Below are positions 1 to 8,843 of a stretch of DNA of 64,000 bases, one piece after another (position 1 is the first letter of the stretch; each line of letters begins with the position of its first letter). The notes below the pieces were generated by a model. That model was not told the origin of the DNA. It worked only from the letters and a program-made list of their open reading frames with translations, and did not search any database. Source of the DNA: Lachnospiraceae bacterium (GTDB lineage: Bacteria > Bacillota > Clostridia > Lachnospirales > Lachnospiraceae); contig JAAWBX010000023.1 of assembly GCA_022792885.1 (NCBI GenBank), forward strand, positions 1 to 64,000. Reading direction: 5' to 3'. Both the position numbers and the translations under genes were made by a program.

Positions 1-25
1 CATCGGCATCGGTCAGGGTCGGTGA

Positions 26-133
26 GTCGAAAAGAAATAAAATTCAGTCCCTGCCAGGCACTTGAGAGTCGCGTACCGGACGTACGCGTAGTGAAAGTAA
101 CGCAGCAGGGGCTGAATTTTATCTTTTTTCGAC
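26..133. repeat. 108-bp palindromic element with 29-bp inverted ends
   Basis: The outer 29 bases (26-54 and 105-133) are inverted copies of each other with three mismatches; both ends start with GTCGAAAA when read inward. The centre holds a second perfect dyad, GCGTAC/GTACGC, around 71-87. The element ends 15 bp from the premature end of a PIN-domain gene, so it may have displaced that gene's 3' end. It encodes nothing recognisable. A MITE-like element or a large REP-type hairpin are the two readings. Confidence 0.5.
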
Positions 134-147
134 CGTGTGTGTCCTTG

Positions 148-435
148 TCAAGCGACGGTACCAAAATCAATGAATTTCTCCGCCAGCTCTACTGTATCCT
201 CATCCGTGTAGATCAGATGGTACTGAACCTGTTTCAGATAGCCAAGAAGGATATCCAGCTTTTCCTGGATGCATCCGCTGATCTCATTCAGCACGATATC
301 AGAGATGTACACTTCATAGCGTCCCTATCTGAACAGTTCCCACAATTCCAGCGTATCTTTCATTTTTTCCGGTGTGTCAGGCTGATACAGGTAGCTGACC
401 ACTGAGGTGTCCAGATAAACCTTCAATTTACGCAT
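148..435 (-). pseudogene. PIN-domain (VapC-like) toxin remnant
   Basis: Read from ATG at 435, the frame begins MRKLKVYLDTSVVSYLY, the first acidic motif of a PIN-domain ribonuclease, and continues with YISDIVLNEISG, the second. An in-frame TAG interrupts it after residue 36. The frame ends after about 95 codons, whereas full proteins of this type run to roughly 150 residues or more and carry a further acidic cluster that is missing here. The 3' end abuts the palindromic element at 26-133. A weak GGAAGGT ribosome site lies just upstream. With an internal stop and a lost C-terminus it is very probably non-functional. Confidence 0.6.
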
Positions 436-462
436 CGCATACCTTCCGTCTTTTATTCTATT

Positions 463-567
463 CTACCATGAAACACCTGAAAAGTCATTCCCTGTATTTT
501 TAATTTCATCATCATCGTAAAGCCAGGCAGTGTACTGCTCTTTCCTGTTACAGCACACCCAGCTTCT
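463..567 (-). pseudogene. Possible antitoxin remnant upstream of the PIN gene
   Basis: An open frame without a start codon ends 27 bp before the PIN start and reads KEQYTAWLYDDDEIKNTG near its end. The acidic composition and the position directly upstream of a PIN gene fit the tail of a cognate antitoxin whose 5' part is lost. No family motif is visible, so this rests on context only. Confidence 0.3.
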
Positions 568-582
568 TCAGCAGCGCCACGC

Positions 583-617
583 AGTCAAGACCATCGACTT
601 AGCCGGTGGTCTTGACT
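583..617. terminator. Hairpin just downstream of topB
   Basis: A 14-bp stem with one mismatch (583-596 against 604-617) and a 7-base loop lies 9 bp past the topB stop. No U-run follows on either strand, so it may be a 3' mRNA-stabilising hairpin and not an intrinsic terminator. Confidence 0.4.
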
Positions 618-625
618 ACCGCGTT

Positions 626-2839
626 TTACCGTTTATCGTTCCGTGAATCCGTCTCCTCCAGCCGAAGCCCCGACAATGCCTGCGCGAACGCATTGTTTAA
701 CGGCTCCTTTTCTTCCTTCTTCTGCCGATTCAGATACTTTGCCACATCCTTTTTGGACACCCCGGCCCCTTCTTTCTTCCGCCGTTCCTGAAACGCTTTC
801 AGCTTTTCCTTATGCCCGCAGGCGCAGACGAAGATCTGCCCGTCGCCCTTGCCCTTAAGTTCCATCCGTTTATGGCACACCGGGCAGCGGGCGTTCGTCT
901 GCCTCGCGACGGTTTCTTTATAGCCGCAGTTTCGATCCTGACAGACCAGCCTTTCGCTGTTCTTACCCCTAACGAGCAGCATCCGTTTCCCGCACGAAGG
1001 GCAGCGGGTATTGGTCAGATTATCATGGCGAAAACTTCCCTCGCCGCCTTTGATTTCTTCCACCAGCTCCCCGGCATACCGCCGGATATCCGCCATGAAA
1101 GCCGTCCGTTCCCGGCGGCCTTTCGCAATCTCGGACAATTTCTGCTCCCAATCCGCCGTCAGCTCCGGTTTCTTCAGATCTTCCGGCGCCAGCGTAAGAA
1201 GCTGTTTTGCCTTGGAAGTCAGGAAAATCTCCTTCCCCTTCTTCTCCAACAACCCCGACGCAAACAGTTTTTCAATGATATCGGCCCGCGTCGCCACCGT
1301 ACCGAGCCCGCCCGTTTCCTTCAACGTTTTCGCCGCCGTGGAATCTCTGCTTTCCAGAAACGCGGCCGGGTTTTCCATCGCCGACAAAAGGGTCGCTTCC
1401 GTGAACGGCGCCGGCGGCTTCGTTTTCCCTTCCGTCAAAGAAAACGTAAGCCCCTCCAGCACATCCCCTTTCCTCAATTCCGGCAGGGAACACGGCCCGT
1501 TCGCCTCCTCGCCCTCTTCCGGAAGCGTCTCGTACACCGCACGCCAGCCGGGTGTTTTCTCAATCCGCCCCTGAGCCGTAAAAATCCCGTCTCCTACCCG
1601 CACTCTCAAAAAAACCTGCTCGTATTCCTCGGCCGGGTAAAGGACCGCCAGAAAACGCCGCACCACCAGGTCGTAAATCCGACGTTCGTCCACGGTCATG
1701 TGATCCATCTGCACATACTGTTCCGTCGGAATAATCGCATGGTGGTCCGACACCTTCGCGTCGTTCACAAAAAACGCCGGCCTGAGCGGCGGCTGGTTCT
1801 TAAGACGCCCCGCCGGTTTCTTATACGGTCCCACCGAACAGGCGGCAAGCCGTTCCGGAATCGTCGCCAGAATATCGCTCGTCAAATAACGCGAATCCGT
1901 ACGGGGATACGTCAGCACCTTGTGAATCTCATACAGCCTCTGCGTGAGATTCAACGTCTCCTTCGCCGAATAATCGTAGCGGCGGTTCGCCTCCCTCTGA
2001 AGCTCCGTCAGATCGTACAAAAGAGGCGGCGGATTCTTCTTCCCGGTCCGCTTCACTTCCTCCACAACACCGGAAAGGCCCCGAAATCCCGCCAGACGCC
2101 TCTCCATTCCGGCCCGATCAAAAGATCGGCTGCTGCCGCTTTTCTCCTCCTGCCAGACGAGACTTAACGCCGGCCGGGACGAAACGGCCCGAATCCCGTA
2201 ATAGGTCCTCGGCGCGAACGAGCGGATCTCCTCCTCCCGGCCCGCGATCATAGCCAGCGTCGGCGTCTGGACCCGTCCGCAGGAGAGGGAGGCGTTATAC
2301 TTGCAGGTCAGGGCCCTCGTGGCGTTCATGCCGACCAGCCAGTCCGCCTCCGCCCGGCACATGGCCGCGTCGTACAAATGTTCGTATTCCTTCCCGTCTT
2401 TTAATCGGGCAAACCCTTCCCGAATAGCCTTATCCGTGACCGACGAGATCCAAAGCCTTTTTACCGGCTTCTTCGCCTCCGCCTTTTTTAAGATCAGACG
2501 CGCCACCAGCTCGCCCTCCCGGCCCGCGTCCGTGGCAATAATGATTTCCCCCACGTCCGGCCGGCGGATCTGGTTTTTCACCGCCTGGTACTGCTTCGCC
2601 GTCTGCCGGATCACCTCCAGACGGAACACGTCGGGCATCATCGGAAGATCCTCTATCCGCCATTCCCGATATTTTTCGTCGTAATCCTCCGGTTCCGCCA
2701 GCGTAACCAGATGCCCCAGCCCCCAGGTTACGATATAATCCGCCCCCTCGATCGCCCCGTTTCGGTTCTGCGCGCATTTTAAGACCCGCGCGATATCCCG
2801 GGCCACCGACGGTTTCTCCGCGATCACCAATGCTTTCAT
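626..2839 (-). CDS. topB: DNA topoisomerase III (type IA)
   Basis: A 737-residue type IA topoisomerase that passes single strands to decatenate and relax DNA. It opens with the TOPRIM strand MKALVIAEKPSVARD (Glu8), followed by the Mg-binding ATDAGREGE motif at 102-110. The catalytic tyrosine is Tyr311 in YPRTDSRYLTSD. The C-terminus has two zinc-ribbon-like segments (CPSCGKRM...CQDRNCG and CPVCHKRM...CACG), common in Firmicutes TopB. I chose ATG 2839 because AGGAAAGGGG sits just upstream and MKALVIAEKP is the usual family start; an in-frame ATG ten codons earlier falls inside degV. It is the last gene of the sbcD-sbcC-degV-topB series. Confidence 0.95.
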   Translation of the reverse strand: MKALVIAEKPSVARDIARVLKCAQNRNGAIEGADYIVTWGLGHLVTLAEPEDYDEKYREWRIEDLPMMPDVFRLEVIRQTAKQYQAVKNQIRRPDVGEIIIATDAGREGELVARLILKKAEAKKPVKRLWISSVTDKAIREGFARLKDGKEYEHLYDAAMCRAEADWLVGMNATRALTCKYNASLSCGRVQTPTLAMIAGREEEIRSFAPRTYYGIRAVSSRPALSLVWQEEKSGSSRSFDRAGMERRLAGFRGLSGVVEEVKRTGKKNPPPLLYDLTELQREANRRYDYSAKETLNLTQRLYEIHKVLTYPRTDSRYLTSDILATIPERLAACSVGPYKKPAGRLKNQPPLRPAFFVNDAKVSDHHAIIPTEQYVQMDHMTVDERRIYDLVVRRFLAVLYPAEEYEQVFLRVRVGDGIFTAQGRIEKTPGWRAVYETLPEEGEEANGPCSLPELRKGDVLEGLTFSLTEGKTKPPAPFTEATLLSAMENPAAFLESRDSTAAKTLKETGGLGTVATRADIIEKLFASGLLEKKGKEIFLTSKAKQLLTLAPEDLKKPELTADWEQKLSEIAKGRRERTAFMADIRRYAGELVEEIKGGEGSFRHDNLTNTRCPSCGKRMLLVRGKNSERLVCQDRNCGYKETVARQTNARCPVCHKRMELKGKGDGQIFVCACGHKEKLKAFQERRKKEGAGVSKKDVAKYLNRQKKEEKEPLNNAFAQALSGLRLEETDSRNDKR

Positions 2840-2852
2840 AAAATCCCCTTTC

Positions 2853-3740
2853 CTATTCGGTCCTTTCACTCCCCCAGAAGAACAGGGCTACCGTCCCGGG
2901 ACCCGTATGGCTTCCGATCGTCGTCCCTATATAATAAATCTCTACCTTACCGTTTAATTTCGGAAAACGCTCCTCCACCAGCTTCGCCACCGCTTCGGCG
3001 TCCTCTTTGCACGCAGAATGGGAAATATAGCATTTGCCGGAATAATCCGGACCGTCCTCCGCGTAAGCCTCCATCTTATCCACGATGGTGCGGATTACTT
3101 TCTTCTTTGTGCGGATCTTAAACCTGGGAATCAAGCGTCCCAGATTGTCCATATTCAGCAGAGGGCAGATATCCAGAACGCTTCCGATCAGCCCGGACGT
3201 TTTGGAAATCCGACCGCCCCTGATATAGAACGTCAGATCGGTCGAGAAAAACCAGTGATGCAATTTTAACTTGTTGGCTTCCGCCCAGTCGTAAAGCTCG
3301 CCGACCGGCTTTCCCTCGTCCCGGAGGTCGGCCAGCTTATCCATCAGAAGGCCGTAGCCCGAAGAAGCGCCCAGAGAATCCACCACGTAAATCTTACGCT
3401 CCGGATATCTCTCCTCCAGCTCCCGTTTCGCCAGCATCGCCGAATTGATCACGCCGGAGATCCCCGAGGAAAGGCACACGTGAAAAATGTCCTTCCCTTC
3501 CCGCAAAAAAGGCTCAAAATACCGCTCAAATTCGTCCGCGTTGATCTGGGAGGTTTTCGTATCCGCCCCCTCGGCCATGGTCCGGTAAAAATCCTCGAAA
3601 GGGATCGATTTCCCCAGATCGTCGGGATAGGTCTTCCCGTTCAGCTCAAAGTGAAAACAGATATAAGAGATATCCCGCTTCTTAAAATGTTCTTCTGTCA
3701 GATCCGCCGTCGAACAGCAGCTTAATATATATGGATTCAT
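2853..3740 (-). CDS. DegV family fatty-acid-binding protein
   Basis: A 295-residue DegV-fold protein. The family binds a fatty acid between two domains and, in some Firmicutes, acts in the fatty-acid kinase system as FakB. Visible family features are the early SCCSTADLT segment, TSQINADEF (the T-S-Q lipid-head-group motif), LSSGISGVINSA, and the RGGRISK motif in the second half. The start overlaps the sbcC stop by 4 bp, so translation is coupled. Its place between sbcC and topB is probably co-transcription and not a shared pathway. The specific ligand cannot be read from the sequence. Confidence 0.88.
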   Translation of the reverse strand: MNPYILSCCSTADLTEEHFKKRDISYICFHFELNGKTYPDDLGKSIPFEDFYRTMAEGADTKTSQINADEFERYFEPFLREGKDIFHVCLSSGISGVINSAMLAKRELEERYPERKIYVVDSLGASSGYGLLMDKLADLRDEGKPVGELYDWAEANKLKLHHWFFSTDLTFYIRGGRISKTSGLIGSVLDICPLLNMDNLGRLIPRFKIRTKKKVIRTIVDKMEAYAEDGPDYSGKCYISHSACKEDAEAVAKLVEERFPKLNGKVEIYYIGTTIGSHTGPGTVALFFWGSERTE

Positions 3741-6700
3741 AAGTCCTCCTGATTCAAAATCGTGACCCGGCTTTTGCCGGTATTCTCCTTCGTTACTACG
3801 ATCTGGCGATCGATACGGGCCTTCAGCTCCGGTACATGAGAAATGATTCCGACCAGACGGCTGCCCTCGGCCAACCCTTCCAACGCCCGGATCGCCTGCC
3901 TGAGAGCCTCCTCATCCAGCGAGCCGAAACCTTCGTCCACAAACATCGTATCCAAACGGACCCCGCCGGCCGAAGACTGAATTTCATCCGCCAGTCCCAG
4001 AGCCAGCGACAAAGACGCCTCGAAGGCTTCCCCGCCCGACAGGGTCTTCACGCTGCGCCGGCTGCCGTTGTAATGATCGATCACATCCAGCTCCAGCCCG
4101 CTCTGGCTTTGATTGTTGGCCGCCTCCGCCCGCCGGGCAAGTTCGTACCGGCCGTCGGACATCACCAGGAAACGCAGATTGGCCCGCCCGACGATCCGTT
4201 CGAAAAACGTCGTCTGAATATACGTTTCGAGCATGATCTTTTCTTTTTTATCCAGCCGGCCGCCGGCCGTATCCGCCAGCGCTTTTACCCAGCCCCATTT
4301 CTTCTCCGCCGCCAGGCATGCAATCCGGCATTCCCGGATATCGGCCAGGGCGGCCCGGTTAGCCTCCAGCCGAATACTCCGCTCTCTTTCCCGCTTTGAC
4401 AGATCCTCCTTTTCCTTAAGAAGCTTCTCCCTGCGGGCCCGCTCTTTCCCCTCCTCTATCCGGCCCATGGCGGCAAGCTGTTTTTTGGCCTGCCCGATCC
4501 GGCCGTTTAAGTCGGCCAGCTTTCTCTCCCGGCCGCCCCGCGCCTCTTCACACTGTTTCTGCCTGTTGAGCGCTTCCTGCTGCCGCTCCGACAAACGATC
4601 CTTATAAACCCGCGCTTCGTTCCGGCGCGGAAAAGGCAGCCTCTCTTCCATAACCCGCTTCTGCTTCGCCAGTTCTTCTTCTCGGACGCGGGCCGCCGCC
4701 ATCTGCTCCTTCACCCGCGAAACGACAAGCGTTTCCTCCTGTAAACGCGCCTCGGCCTCCGGAATCTGCTTCTCGCACGCTTCCTTTCGTCTTATGCGCC
4801 GCTCTTCCTCCTCCATATACTTCCTTAATTTCTTTAGCGCGCCCTCCGGATCGGTCTGCCAGCCCGAGAGTTCTTCCCGCCAATCCCCGGCTTCCCCGCC
4901 GAACTTGTCTTCCAAAATCTTCCTTCTGGTTATTACGGCGCCTTCCCGGCCGCTCATCTTTCGCTCCGCCAAAACAAGCGCCTGTTTCTTCGCTTCCCGC
5001 TCCTTCTCCCCGGCCGCGCGCGCTTCCTCCGCCCGGGAAAAACATTCTTTCACGGCCGTCTGTTTGGCGGCCCGTTCTTTTGCCTTCGCGATCCGCCGCT
5101 TCAGAACGTCCAGCGCTTCTTTCTTCTCCGCCTGCAAAGCCTGTACCCGCGCCGTCCCTCCCGGTATCGCCTCTTCTCCGGTCCATTTTCTCAAGCGTTC
5201 TTTCAGTGTTTCCTCCTGCCTGGATATATCCCCGTTCTTCTCGCCGGCCGCTCTGCTGGCAAGAGCCGCCTCCCTGGAAGCCTCCTCAAAGGCCCTGCGG
5301 CTCCTCTCGCATTCGCTCTCAGACGGGATTTCCCGGCGAAGCGCCGCCGGATCCGGATGCCTGGTCGCACCGCAGACCGGGCAGGGCGCGCCCTCCCGCA
5401 AACGCTCCGCCAATATACCGGCCTGTCCGTCCAGGAACAACTGATTCTTCCCGTTATATTCCGCCTGAAGCCTCCTGGATCTCTCTTCCGCCTTCCGATA
5501 CCTGGCTTTGGCTTCCTCCTGTTCTTTCCGGCCTTCCAGATACCGGTCGATCTGCCGAAGAAGCGCTTCCAGCTCCCCGCAGACTTCCTCCGCCGCCTTT
5601 CGTTCCAGCGTAAGCCGCTCTACGGCGGCGCAGGCCTCTTCGCTGTCCTGAAGCTCTTTTTGAAGCCTCCGGAATTCTTCGGTTTTCCCGGCCAGCGCAT
5701 CCTCCGCCTCCCGGTCCTCCTTAAGAGCCGTTTCCCGGGAACGTTTTGCCTCCTCCAGTCCCCGAACGTCCTCCCGATAAGCTTCCAGTTCCTTCCGCAA
5801 AAACAGCGTCCGCTCCCGTTTTTCCCCGGCCTCCTTCAGGGTTTTTAATTCCTCCTTCATTTCCCTTAAAAGCCGCTCCGTCTCCTCCGCCTTGCGGCCG
5901 GATTCCCGAAAAGAAACGTTAAGCGCCTCGATCTCTTTCTGCTGCCTCTCCCGCTCCGCCTCCTTCGCCTCCAAAGCGTCGTATTCGCCCATCTTATTTT
6001 CCAGGGCGAGGATCTCCTGCCCCAGCTTCTCGATCGCGGGACGTTCTTTTTCGCAGGCTTCCCAGCGTTCTTCGCTCGCTTCCCAATCGGCTTTAGCCGC
6101 CCCGCGCTCCCTCTCAAGCTCCGTCAAGGAATCCGCCAGCTTCCGATATTCTTCCGCCTTCACGAGCAGACCTCCGACCTCTTCCAATTCCGCCTCGATC
6201 TCCCGCGCCCGCTTATCCCCGCTGCCCGCCTCCTCCTGATCCCTCGCCAGAAATTCTTCCAGCCGCCGTAGGACTTCCTCCGCAGGCCGATCGGCCGCCC
6301 CTTCCTCTTCCCAGCGCACGCTCCGGATATGCCGTTCCAGCGAAGCACTGGCTTCTTCGTAGCTTCGTTTTAACCCGTCGGCCGCCTCCCGGAGACTTTT
6401 TTGCAGATCCTGATAGTGATCGGTCCGGAAAATTCTGCGAAAAATCCCCTGACGCTCCCTCGTATCCGCCAGCAAAAGCTTCAGGAAGTCCCCCTGCGCG
6501 ATCATTGCGATCTGAGAAAACTGTTTTCGGTCCACTCCCAGAATCTCGCGGATCTCGCGGTTCACGTCCCCGGTCCGGGTGACCCGCCTTCCGTCCGGCA
6601 TCTCCAGTTCCGCGCCGGCCTTCTCGTCCGTCATACCGCCGCCCCTTTTGGCCGGACGCCGATATTCCGGATTCCGCTTCACCCGGTAACGTCTCCCGCC

Positions 6701-6955
6701 ATAAAGAAAAGTCAGTTCCACCTCCGTGGGTGTTTCCCGCTCCGCGTACAAAGACCGGAGCATGGACGGTTCCCGGTTTTCCCCGCTCGCCTCCCCGAAC
6801 AAAGCGAACGCAATCGCGTCAAAAATCGTCGTTTTGCCGGCCCCGGTATCCCCGGCAATCAGATACAGACCGCTTGTCCCCAGACGCGTCATATCCAGCT
6901 CCACCGCGCCCGCGTAAGGGCCAAAAGCGGAAATCCTCAGTTTCTCCGGCCTCAT
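3737..6955 (-). CDS. sbcC: Exonuclease subunit SbcC (Rad50-like ATPase)
   Basis: A 1072-residue SMC-like ATPase that works with SbcD to cleave DNA hairpins and blocked ends. Walker A is GDTGAGKTT at 35-43, followed by AQGDFLKLLLA. A long Glu/Lys/Arg-rich coiled coil spans roughly 180-880 and is split by the zinc hook CPVC (Cys525, Cys528) through which two molecules dimerise. The C-terminal lobe carries the ABC signature LSGGEAFEASL and Walker B/D-loop MFVDEGFGSLDEEAL. The length suits Firmicutes SbcC. Its start overlaps the sbcD stop by 4 bp. Confidence 0.95.
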   Translation of the reverse strand: MRPEKLRISAFGPYAGAVELDMTRLGTSGLYLIAGDTGAGKTTIFDAIAFALFGEASGENREPSMLRSLYAERETPTEVELTFLYGGRRYRVKRNPEYRRPAKRGGGMTDEKAGAELEMPDGRRVTRTGDVNREIREILGVDRKQFSQIAMIAQGDFLKLLLADTRERQGIFRRIFRTDHYQDLQKSLREAADGLKRSYEEASASLERHIRSVRWEEEGAADRPAEEVLRRLEEFLARDQEEAGSGDKRAREIEAELEEVGGLLVKAEEYRKLADSLTELERERGAAKADWEASEERWEACEKERPAIEKLGQEILALENKMGEYDALEAKEAERERQQKEIEALNVSFRESGRKAEETERLLREMKEELKTLKEAGEKRERTLFLRKELEAYREDVRGLEEAKRSRETALKEDREAEDALAGKTEEFRRLQKELQDSEEACAAVERLTLERKAAEEVCGELEALLRQIDRYLEGRKEQEEAKARYRKAEERSRRLQAEYNGKNQLFLDGQAGILAERLREGAPCPVCGATRHPDPAALRREIPSESECERSRRAFEEASREAALASRAAGEKNGDISRQEETLKERLRKWTGEEAIPGGTARVQALQAEKKEALDVLKRRIAKAKERAAKQTAVKECFSRAEEARAAGEKEREAKKQALVLAERKMSGREGAVITRRKILEDKFGGEAGDWREELSGWQTDPEGALKKLRKYMEEEERRIRRKEACEKQIPEAEARLQEETLVVSRVKEQMAAARVREEELAKQKRVMEERLPFPRRNEARVYKDRLSERQQEALNRQKQCEEARGGRERKLADLNGRIGQAKKQLAAMGRIEEGKERARREKLLKEKEDLSKRERERSIRLEANRAALADIRECRIACLAAEKKWGWVKALADTAGGRLDKKEKIMLETYIQTTFFERIVGRANLRFLVMSDGRYELARRAEAANNQSQSGLELDVIDHYNGSRRSVKTLSGGEAFEASLSLALGLADEIQSSAGGVRLDTMFVDEGFGSLDEEALRQAIRALEGLAEGSRLVGIISHVPELKARIDRQIVVTKENTGKSRVTILNQEDL

Positions 6956-8100
6956 GCTTCTTCCTCCCAGATCCGTCGAATGCAGTCTGCCACGAACCGG
7001 GCCTGTTCCCCGCTCATCGGCTGATTGTTCTGCTTCTCATAAAATTCGGCAAACAATTCCAGCGGCGTTTTCTTCTCGAGATCCGAAGCCGGAACGATCT
7101 CTCCCCCGCCCCGGGTCCTCCGATTATCGTAATCCAGTTTCATCAGGTTGGGATAAAAGATCCGAAGCCGGCGGACCGCCTCCAGAATATCCTCTTCATC
7201 CGTCAGAATAATATGCAGATAATCGTTTGATTTTACAGGCCCTTCCCAGGCCGCCGCGCCGGCTCCTGCCGTTACCTCCTCATAAGTCCCCTTCCGCTCT
7301 CTCAGATCGCGAAGCGGGGTCAGCGGAATCGTGCGGATATCGATCTTTCCTTTCTCCCCCAGCTCCGCCACGGTCACCGACTTCTCCCCTTCCGCCTCGG
7401 AAAAGGAATATTTCAGAGGCGTCCCGCAATAACGCATGGTTTCCCGCCCCACCGGCTGCGCTCTGTGAAGATGCCCCAGAGCCACGTAATCAAAAACGTC
7501 AAATACCGCGCCGTCCACCTGCTCCGTTCCTCCTACCGAGATCTCCTCCGAATCCGAGGGAACGGCCCCCGTCACAAATTGGTGAGTCAGAAGCACGTTC
7601 CGCTCCCCCGGCGAAACCCGCATGTGAGCCACGGCGGCCGCCAGAGCTTCCGTATAGGAAGCGATCGCCTCCTCCGGATACCACCGCCGCACATGCGCGG
7701 GTTTTAAAAAGGGAAGCATATAGATGTTTACGCTTCCCCATTTATCCCGCAAAGAAACCGGACGGACTTCTCCTTGATATACCGGAGCCATGTATACCCC
7801 GCTCCGGCTCATCAGGCGGCCTCCAAACGCAAGACGTTCCGGCGAATCGTGATTGCCGCTGATCACAAACACCGACGTCTCAAGCTCCGTCAGGCTCACC
7901 AGAAAATCATCAAAAAGCTCCACCGCTTCCACCGGCGGCGAAGGTTTATCATAAATATCTCCGGCGATCAGCACCGCGTCCGGTTTTTCCTCTTCCAGAA
8001 TATGTATCATCTGTTTTAAGATATATCTCTGATCCTCCAGCAGGGAAAATTCATACATCCGTTTTCCCAGGTGAAGATCCGACAGGTGCGCCAGTTTCAT
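6952..8100 (-). CDS. sbcD: Exonuclease subunit SbcD (Mre11-like nuclease)
   Basis: A 382-residue metallophosphoesterase-fold nuclease, partner of SbcC. The five metal-binding motifs are in order: DLHLG near residue 8, GDIYDKP near 47, GNHDSPE near 82, LTHQF near 172 and GHLHR near 210. A ribosome site (GAAAGGGG) precedes ATG 8100. The gene begins 32 bp after the DUF4276 gene on the same strand, so sbcDC may be read from the TetR promoter upstream as well as from its own. Confidence 0.95.
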   Translation of the reverse strand: MKLAHLSDLHLGKRMYEFSLLEDQRYILKQMIHILEEEKPDAVLIAGDIYDKPSPPVEAVELFDDFLVSLTELETSVFVISGNHDSPERLAFGGRLMSRSGVYMAPVYQGEVRPVSLRDKWGSVNIYMLPFLKPAHVRRWYPEEAIASYTEALAAAVAHMRVSPGERNVLLTHQFVTGAVPSDSEEISVGGTEQVDGAVFDVFDYVALGHLHRAQPVGRETMRYCGTPLKYSFSEAEGEKSVTVAELGEKGKIDIRTIPLTPLRDLRERKGTYEEVTAGAGAAAWEGPVKSNDYLHIILTDEEDILEAVRRLRIFYPNLMKLDYDNRRTRGGGEIVPASDLEKKTPLELFAEFYEKQNNQPMSGEQARFVADCIRRIWEEEA

Positions 8101-8132
8101 AAATCCCCTTTCTATGGATGGAGGAGAGCTTT

Positions 8133-8810
8133 CTAGTCATTCTCGCAGAAAAGATCTAATTTTTTGATAAAATACCGGAAACTCTCGGAAGCATTCCCTC
8201 GGATATCCATCCACTTTCCGATATTTTCCGCACATTCTCGTTTAAATATTCCGATCTCATGATAAGAAGATGCATTTCTTTTTAATGCTTGCAGGCCACC
8301 TTTATAAACGATATCCGCCAAAAGTTCCCAGGTTCCCACGATACTGTCCGGAACATATTTCTGCAACAGAGAACGCTTTGCCATGGGATATGCTTTCAAC
8401 AGAGCTCTGCTGTCCCCTAATAGCCAGGCCTCCACCTCTTCGATCGCAATGCAGAAAAACACCCGAACCGAAACTTCCAGACTCCGGTACATTTGAAGCA
8501 GCTCATCCTTTAACCGGGCACAATCATCGTCGTCACTGTCCAAAACCACAAAAATAGCCTTTTTACCCGGCATACTTTTTAAATAAGAGCCGATCCCCTT
8601 TAAATACATCGGCAGATCATTTAACAGCCGCTGAGACTTTATTTGCGAAACCTTCTCCGTCTTCAAAGGAATTTTACCCAACCCTCGGAAACTATGGATT
8701 CGATACATAAAATTCTTTTTATCCATGGCATATTTATCCATGATCTCTTTTAAAAGTATTCCTCCCGACTTATCTTCTATCAAAATCTCAATATAACAAT
8801 ACTCTTCCAT
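8133..8810 (-). CDS. DUF4276-like TOPRIM-type protein, partner of an AAA ATPase
   Basis: A 225-residue protein resembling DUF4276. It shows a TOPRIM-like arrangement: an N-terminal strand ending in Glu12 (ILIEDKSG), a second acidic motif VVLDSDDDD with Asp91 and Asp93, and the hallmark IEEVEAWLLGD at 123-133. DUF4276 proteins are commonly encoded next to AAA ATPases, as here 33 bp downstream of one. By analogy with OLD-type and PARIS-type pairs, this would be the nuclease or effector half, but that role is inferred. The ribosome site is GGGGGG ahead of ATG 8810. The gene is more AT-rich than sbcD, suggesting transfer. Confidence 0.7.
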   Translation of the reverse strand: MEEYCYIEILIEDKSGGILLKEIMDKYAMDKKNFMYRIHSFRGLGKIPLKTEKVSQIKSQRLLNDLPMYLKGIGSYLKSMPGKKAIFVVLDSDDDDCARLKDELLQMYRSLEVSVRVFFCIAIEEVEAWLLGDSRALLKAYPMAKRSLLQKYVPDSIVGTWELLADIVYKGGLQALKRNASSYHEIGIFKRECAENIGKWMDIRGNASESFRYFIKKLDLFCEND

Positions 8811-8843
8811 TCGGATCCCCCCACAGAGCCGTTCAAATCCGGA

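Noticed and set aside
548..595. Minus-strand frame ending ALLKKLGVL after topB
   Set aside because: Too short, opened by a stop within the hairpin at 583-617, and without a start or recognised motif.
812..2167. 451-codon plus-strand open frame
   Set aside because: Lies entirely opposite topB; composition is Arg/Pro-rich, typical of an antisense shadow in GC-rich DNA, and it has no ribosome site or motif.
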